Source: Motiliproteus sp. MSK22-1 (GTDB lineage: Bacteria; Pseudomonadota; Gammaproteobacteria; Pseudomonadales; Balneatricaceae). Taken from it: DNA of 60,045 nt. Below the pieces are notes generated by a model. It had not been told where the DNA came from and ran no database searches. It saw only the letters and a program-made list of their open reading frames with translations. Shown in pieces: positions 56,668 to 60,045 of this stretch; the first letter of the stretch is position 1, and each line of letters starts with the position of its first letter. The stretch covers positions 1 through 60,045 of the forward strand of contig NZ_MIEQ01000039.1 in NCBI RefSeq assembly GCF_001968815.1. Direction: 5' to 3'. Position numbers and translations under genes: made by a program.

Positions 56668-57849
56668 TCAGTCTTTTAGGTAGCGAGCGGTACTGCGGAA
56701 GTGTTCTTGCGCAGCACGAACCCCGGAGCCCAGTTCTATCGGGTAATTAAGATCGGCCATTGCCATTTCAATGGTTGCCAATCCAGACAAAACCATAACG
56801 TCTGTCAGAGAACCCAGATGACCAATCCGGAATGCCTTGCCGTTCATTTCACCAAGACCAATACCGAAGGATACGCCGTAAGTATTGAATGCATGTTCGG
56901 TCAGTTCGTTACTGTCAAAACCTTCAGGAACATAAATAGCACTTACGGTATCGGAATAAAGCTCGGGAGAGCTGGCGCATAGTTTCATTCCCCAGGCGTC
57001 AACCGCTTTTCTGACGCCTTCAGCCAGTCTGTGATGCCGGGCATAGACATTATCGAGACCTTCTTCAAACAGCATTTTTAAGCTTTCTTTGAGTCCGTAA
57101 ATCAGCTGTAGAGGTGGTGTATAGGGAAAACCACCGCTGGAATTGGCTGCCATCATGTCGCGAAAATCAAAGAAAGTGCGGGGCAGTTGGGCTGTTTCCA
57201 TGGCTGCCTGCGCCTTTTGGCTCACTCCCAGGATTGCCAGGCCTGTACTTAGCATAAAGCCCTTTTGTGATCCTGATACCGCGATATCAACCCCCCAGGT
57301 ATCCATCTCAAAAGGCATCGATGCCAATGAACTAACACAGTCGACAAACAATAGAGCGGGGTGATTTGAAGCATCCATCGCTTTGCGAATTGCGCCAATA
57401 TCACTGCGTACACCGGTGGCCGTCTCGTTGTGAGTCGTCAAAACAGCTTTGATTTGTTGCTCGTTGTCTTCCCGAAGAATAGCTTCGAACTGATCGGCTG
57501 GTGCCCCATTGCCCCACGGGCATTCGATTATCTGAACGTCCAGGCCATGGCGCTGGCAGAGGTCGATCCAGCGGTGTGAGAACATACCATAACGCGCGAT
57601 AAGTACCTTGTCTCCCGGAGAAAGTGTATTGCTGATAGTTGCTTCCCAGCCACCTGTACCGGTAGACGGGAACATGATGACCTGGCCGGTTTCAGTACCA
57701 AATACTCGTTTACAATCACGCAGTACCGGGGCAAAAGTTTCGACAAAATCCGGTGCGCGGTGGTCACGGGTTTGGACCTGCATAGCATTGCGCAAACGAT
57801 CTGGGATGTTAGTTGGGCCAGGTATAAAAACCGGATTTTGATCAGACAT
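56668..57849 (-). CDS. bhcA: L-Aspartate:glyoxylate aminotransferase
   Basis: A 393-residue class V (fold type I) aminotransferase, related to serine-glyoxylate aminotransferases. In the cycle it transfers the amino group of aspartate to glyoxylate, giving oxaloacetate and glycine. Visible are FIPGPTNIPDRLR, STGTGGWEA, THNETATGV, FVDCVSSLAS and the PLP lysine in SGSQKGFML (Lys196). GGAG lies nine bases before ATG. First gene of the operon, facing bhcR across a 300-base regulatory region. Confidence 0.9.
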   Translation of the reverse strand: MSDQNPVFIPGPTNIPDRLRNAMQVQTRDHRAPDFVETFAPVLRDCKRVFGTETGQVIMFPSTGTGGWEATISNTLSPGDKVLIARYGMFSHRWIDLCQRHGLDVQIIECPWGNGAPADQFEAILREDNEQQIKAVLTTHNETATGVRSDIGAIRKAMDASNHPALLFVDCVSSLASMPFEMDTWGVDIAVSGSQKGFMLSTGLAILGVSQKAQAAMETAQLPRTFFDFRDMMAANSSGGFPYTPPLQLIYGLKESLKMLFEEGLDNVYARHHRLAEGVRKAVDAWGMKLCASSPELYSDTVSAIYVPEGFDSNELTEHAFNTYGVSFGIGLGEMNGKAFRIGHLGSLTDVMVLSGLATIEMAMADLNYPIELGSGVRAAQEHFRSTARYLKD

Positions 57850-58152
57850 AAGGATCTGCTCCGTAAAGTTTAATAATGGTGAATATCCTTCGCTTTGAGC
57901 CAGTGGCTTGTAAACGATGTTTCAAATACCATAAATGTTTGTATACAATTTCGCAATATGCGATAGTTTTCATAATGTGAAAAATGGCGATTTTTACCAA
58001 AGATATATACTATCTATTTGATATATATTAATTAAATAATTTTCCGTAAATGGTTTGCGTTTTCGTATTGTAAAAAATATATAATTTATCTTATTATGTG
58101 GAATAATTTTTATGGTTTTAATTGTATACATTGTTAAGTGAGGACCCTGTCG
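57850..58152. promoter_or_regulatory. bhcA/bhcR divergent promoter region with paired operator-like motifs
   Basis: AT-rich intergenic region with no gene. It carries TTGTATACAATT at 57939-57950 and the inverse AATTGTATACA at 58120-58130, which share an 11-base TGTATACAATT core in opposite orientation. Next to the first box lies a TCGCA-ATA-TGCGA palindrome (57951-57963). The first box is about 90 bases upstream of bhcA and the second lies just before bhcR. In Paracoccus, BhcR binds this intergenic region and glyoxylate weakens the binding; the same control is inferred here. The start of bhcR is set by GAGG before ATG at 58153. Confidence 0.6.
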
Positions 58153-58947
58153 ATGGCGTCACCAAAGCCGGAATCCCGTATTCAGGTCATTGATCGAGCG
58201 GCCCTTTTGCTGGATGCTATTTCTCGCTACTCGAAACCTGTCAGACTAAAAGTACTGAGTGCCGATACCGGATTACACCCATCTACGGCACATCGAATTC
58301 TCCATTCTTTAATCGCCAATCGGTTTGTTGATCGCGATGCCAGTGGTGACTATCGATTAGGGCAGCGGCTATTGCAGTTAAGTAATCGCCTGCATACCGA
58401 CATCGATCTACGTGCGTTGTCGTTACCTCATATGGAAAAGCTGCGCGATAAACTGGGTGAGACCGTTAATCTAACGATTCGTGAAGGAGATGTAGTGATC
58501 TATTTTGAGAGGGTTGCACCGAACAGAATGATGCATGTCCATCAGGTTGTTGGCAGCCGTGCGCCATTGCACGTAACAGCTGTTGGCAAGCTGATGTTAG
58601 GGATGGCTGGGATGGACGAAATTCGTAGCTATGCGCAGCGTACAAATCTTCCTGCCTACACCCGTAACACTTTATCGTCATTATCTTCACTGGAAGAGGA
58701 ATGCATGAAGAGCATTGAACAAGGCTATGCCCTGGACAATGAAGAAGCTGAAATTGGAGTCGGTTGTATAGGTGTCCTGCTATTCGATAGTTCGAATAAT
58801 GTTACTGCAGGCCTGTCCGTGTCGGCTCCAATAGAGCGGCGAAAAGATGCTTGGGTGAATGATATTCTGGAGGCCGGTGAAGCCATCTCTTCGCAGCTTG
58901 GTTATACCCGTCCAGCTGCAAGTACAGTATTGAACCAGGCAAACTGA
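58153..58947 (+). CDS. bhcR: IclR-family regulator of the bhc operon
   Basis: A 264-residue IclR regulator with an N-terminal winged helix (about 12-75, VIDRAALLLDAIS, STAHRILHSL) and an IclR ligand-binding domain (about 90-245, VAPNRMMHVHQVVGSRAPLHVTAVGKLML and GYALDNEEAEIGVGCIGVLLFD). Divergent placement next to bhcA and the matching gene content identify it as BhcR. The start ATG at 58153 has GAGG about ten bases upstream; a GTG at 58138 is in frame. Glyoxylate as its effector is known for the Paracoccus protein and is inferred here. Confidence 0.87.
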   Translation: MASPKPESRIQVIDRAALLLDAISRYSKPVRLKVLSADTGLHPSTAHRILHSLIANRFVDRDASGDYRLGQRLLQLSNRLHTDIDLRALSLPHMEKLRDKLGETVNLTIREGDVVIYFERVAPNRMMHVHQVVGSRAPLHVTAVGKLMLGMAGMDEIRSYAQRTNLPAYTRNTLSSLSSLEEECMKSIEQGYALDNEEAEIGVGCIGVLLFDSSNNVTAGLSVSAPIERRKDAWVNDILEAGEAISSQLGYTRPAASTVLNQAN

Positions 58948-58971
58948 TCGTTGGTCACCACAGGCTTCCTG

Positions 58972-59874
58972 TCAGTTCGATACGATTCGAGGCCTTACCG
59001 GCAAAAATCTCCATTTCAGATTCACTGCCAGGCTGCTGATAAATACCAATAGGATTCCCAGAATCTGGGACAGGTTTATATGAGTGCCGTAGATCAGGTA
59101 ATCGCAGATCATAGCAACTACTGGATAAATAAAAGACATGGCTGCAATAGAAGTTACTGGCAATCTCTGAAACGCCGCATAGAGATAGATATACATAACA
59201 CAGGTGTGGATCACACCCAGACCTATCAGGTAATACCAATGATTACCGATTGTAGGCACATCACTTAGCGTAGCAAATGGCCAAAGCAAAATAATACCCA
59301 GCGCAACTTGCATTAGCGCAGTGAGGTGGGGTGGTTGCTCCTGTATTTGTTTTGTTGCCAAGGTCAGGACGGCATAGAGAACTGCAGCAGCCAGTGCAAA
59401 TCCAACACCTGCGATGTATGCATTAACATCCACCAGCGTTGCGACATCCAGATCAGTAACCAGAACCAATCCTATAAACGCCGTAATGACCCAGAGTAGC
59501 TGATGCCGATTGATGGTGGTTCTGAATATTAAAGCACTTAACAGCAGTACAAAGAATGGCTGTGTATGGTAAACCACGGTAGCGATAGTGATGGATGTTA
59601 ATGCAAAGGATTTAAATAGGAACACCCAGTTAAAGACTAAGCAAGCGCCACCCAAAAGGGTAATCAGCACATTTCTTTTGGTAAAATATGCTGGCTTAAA
59701 CAGCCCGCGATAATAACAAAAAGCGCCCAGAGCTAAGGTTCCAAACAAACAACGGTAGAACACGACATTGAACGAACTCTGGTCTGATTCAACGACGAAT
59801 ACACCGAGGGTACCTGACAGTATCATGGCGATAAGCATATCCAGGACGCCACCAGAGTTATGTTTTGTTTTCAT
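58972..59874 (-). CDS. DMT-superfamily (EamA) transporter
   Basis: A 300-residue membrane protein with about ten helices, in two EamA repeats; SFIYPVVAMICDYLIYG near the end is typical of DMT permeases. Such proteins move small metabolites, often amino acids or their derivatives. It ends 24 bases from bhcR (convergent), so a role in moving a bhc-cycle metabolite is possible but unproven. GAGG lies five bases before ATG. The IS66-type end begins 12 bases upstream of the start codon, so its natural promoter has been replaced or the gene now reads from the IS. Confidence 0.87.
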   Translation of the reverse strand: MKTKHNSGGVLDMLIAMILSGTLGVFVVESDQSSFNVVFYRCLFGTLALGAFCYYRGLFKPAYFTKRNVLITLLGGACLVFNWVFLFKSFALTSITIATVVYHTQPFFVLLLSALIFRTTINRHQLLWVITAFIGLVLVTDLDVATLVDVNAYIAGVGFALAAAVLYAVLTLATKQIQEQPPHLTALMQVALGIILLWPFATLSDVPTIGNHWYYLIGLGVIHTCVMYIYLYAAFQRLPVTSIAAMSFIYPVVAMICDYLIYGTHINLSQILGILLVFISSLAVNLKWRFLPVRPRIVSN

Positions 59875-59886
59875 GACTACCTCTTA

Positions 59887-60045
59887 GTAAGCGATTGAGG
59901 AACCCACCTTGCATTGGGTGGGTTTGTTATTCTAGGGTAGTCGGTTTTCTGTAAACTAGGACTCAGCTAAAGCCAAGGGTAAGTTGGGTTAGCGCAACGT
60001 AACCCAACAACAGCTTTTGATCAGGAGGGCTGATCGTTCCAGGGT
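59887..60045 (+). mobile_element. Terminal segment of an IS66-type insertion sequence (right window edge)
   Basis: The inverted counterpart of bases 1-158. It begins GTAAGCGATTGAGGAACCC and has a short hairpin at 59900-59924. The body of the element lies beyond the window. The two interior flanks do not show a matching 8-base target duplication, so these are two separate insertions or contig ends rather than one transposition event. Confidence 0.75.

Overview
This window looks like a chromosomal contig from a free-living or host-associated marine-type gammaproteobacterium, perhaps Oceanospirillales-like. The evidence is a nuoA-N complex I operon with a fused nuoCD, a metal-independent-type KDO-8-phosphate synthase (so a Gram-negative with LPS), several cyclic-di-GMP proteins, an OxyR-like regulator and many secreted or periplasmic proteins. 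No phage, plasmid or CRISPR module was seen. Genus-level assignment is not supportable from the sequence alone.

Layout. Both ends of the window (1-158 and 59887-60045) are near-identical copies, in inverted orientation, of the end of one IS66-type insertion sequence. The window is therefore what lies between two inverted IS copies, or a contig broken at that repeat. Next to the left end (232-735) are nested remnants of related IS66-type elements. From 0.7 to 9.5 kb, all on the minus strand, come an ankyrin protein, a TAXI-type binding protein, malate dehydrogenase, a pseudokinase/SUMF1-fold fusion, kdsA, a PilZ-like protein, a lytic transglycosylase and tRNA-Tyr. The region 9.6-25.4 kb is the complete NADH:quinone oxidoreductase operon, transcribed nuoA to nuoN on the minus strand. 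The region 25.7-41.3 kb is a mosaic of short units: CBS, DM13, a DUF2391-like membrane protein, a CHAP hydrolase, a FAD dehydrogenase with a DEAD-box helicase, GFA, SPFH/GYF with a zinc-ribbon protein, GGDEF-EAL, VOC/kinase/RidA, and a phytanoyl-CoA dioxygenase-like protein. The region 41.4-53.2 kb holds a 1247-residue secreted beta-helix/CBM protein, a small secreted protein, an OxyR-like regulator facing a cytochrome P460, a GST, an HD-GYP-like protein and a YtoQ protein.

The most notable system is at 53.3-58.9 kb. Four minus-strand genes (bhcA, bhcB, bhcC, bhcD) and a divergent IclR regulator (bhcR) have the gene content and order of the beta-hydroxyaspartate cycle. That cycle converts two glyoxylate into oxaloacetate without losing carbon and is best known from Paracoccus. 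The bhcA/bhcR intergenic region carries two copies of a TGTATACAATT motif, candidate BhcR operators. A DMT-family transporter lies convergent to bhcR and starts only 12 bases inside the right IS end.

How the parts connect (inference): the cycle would feed glyoxylate, for example from glycolate or purine breakdown, into oxaloacetate and aspartate. The NADH used by BhcD and the malate/oxaloacetate pool handled by Mdh would connect it to complex I. Other functional themes are cyclic-di-GMP signalling, cell-wall hydrolysis and a secreted adhesion or polysaccharide-binding protein.
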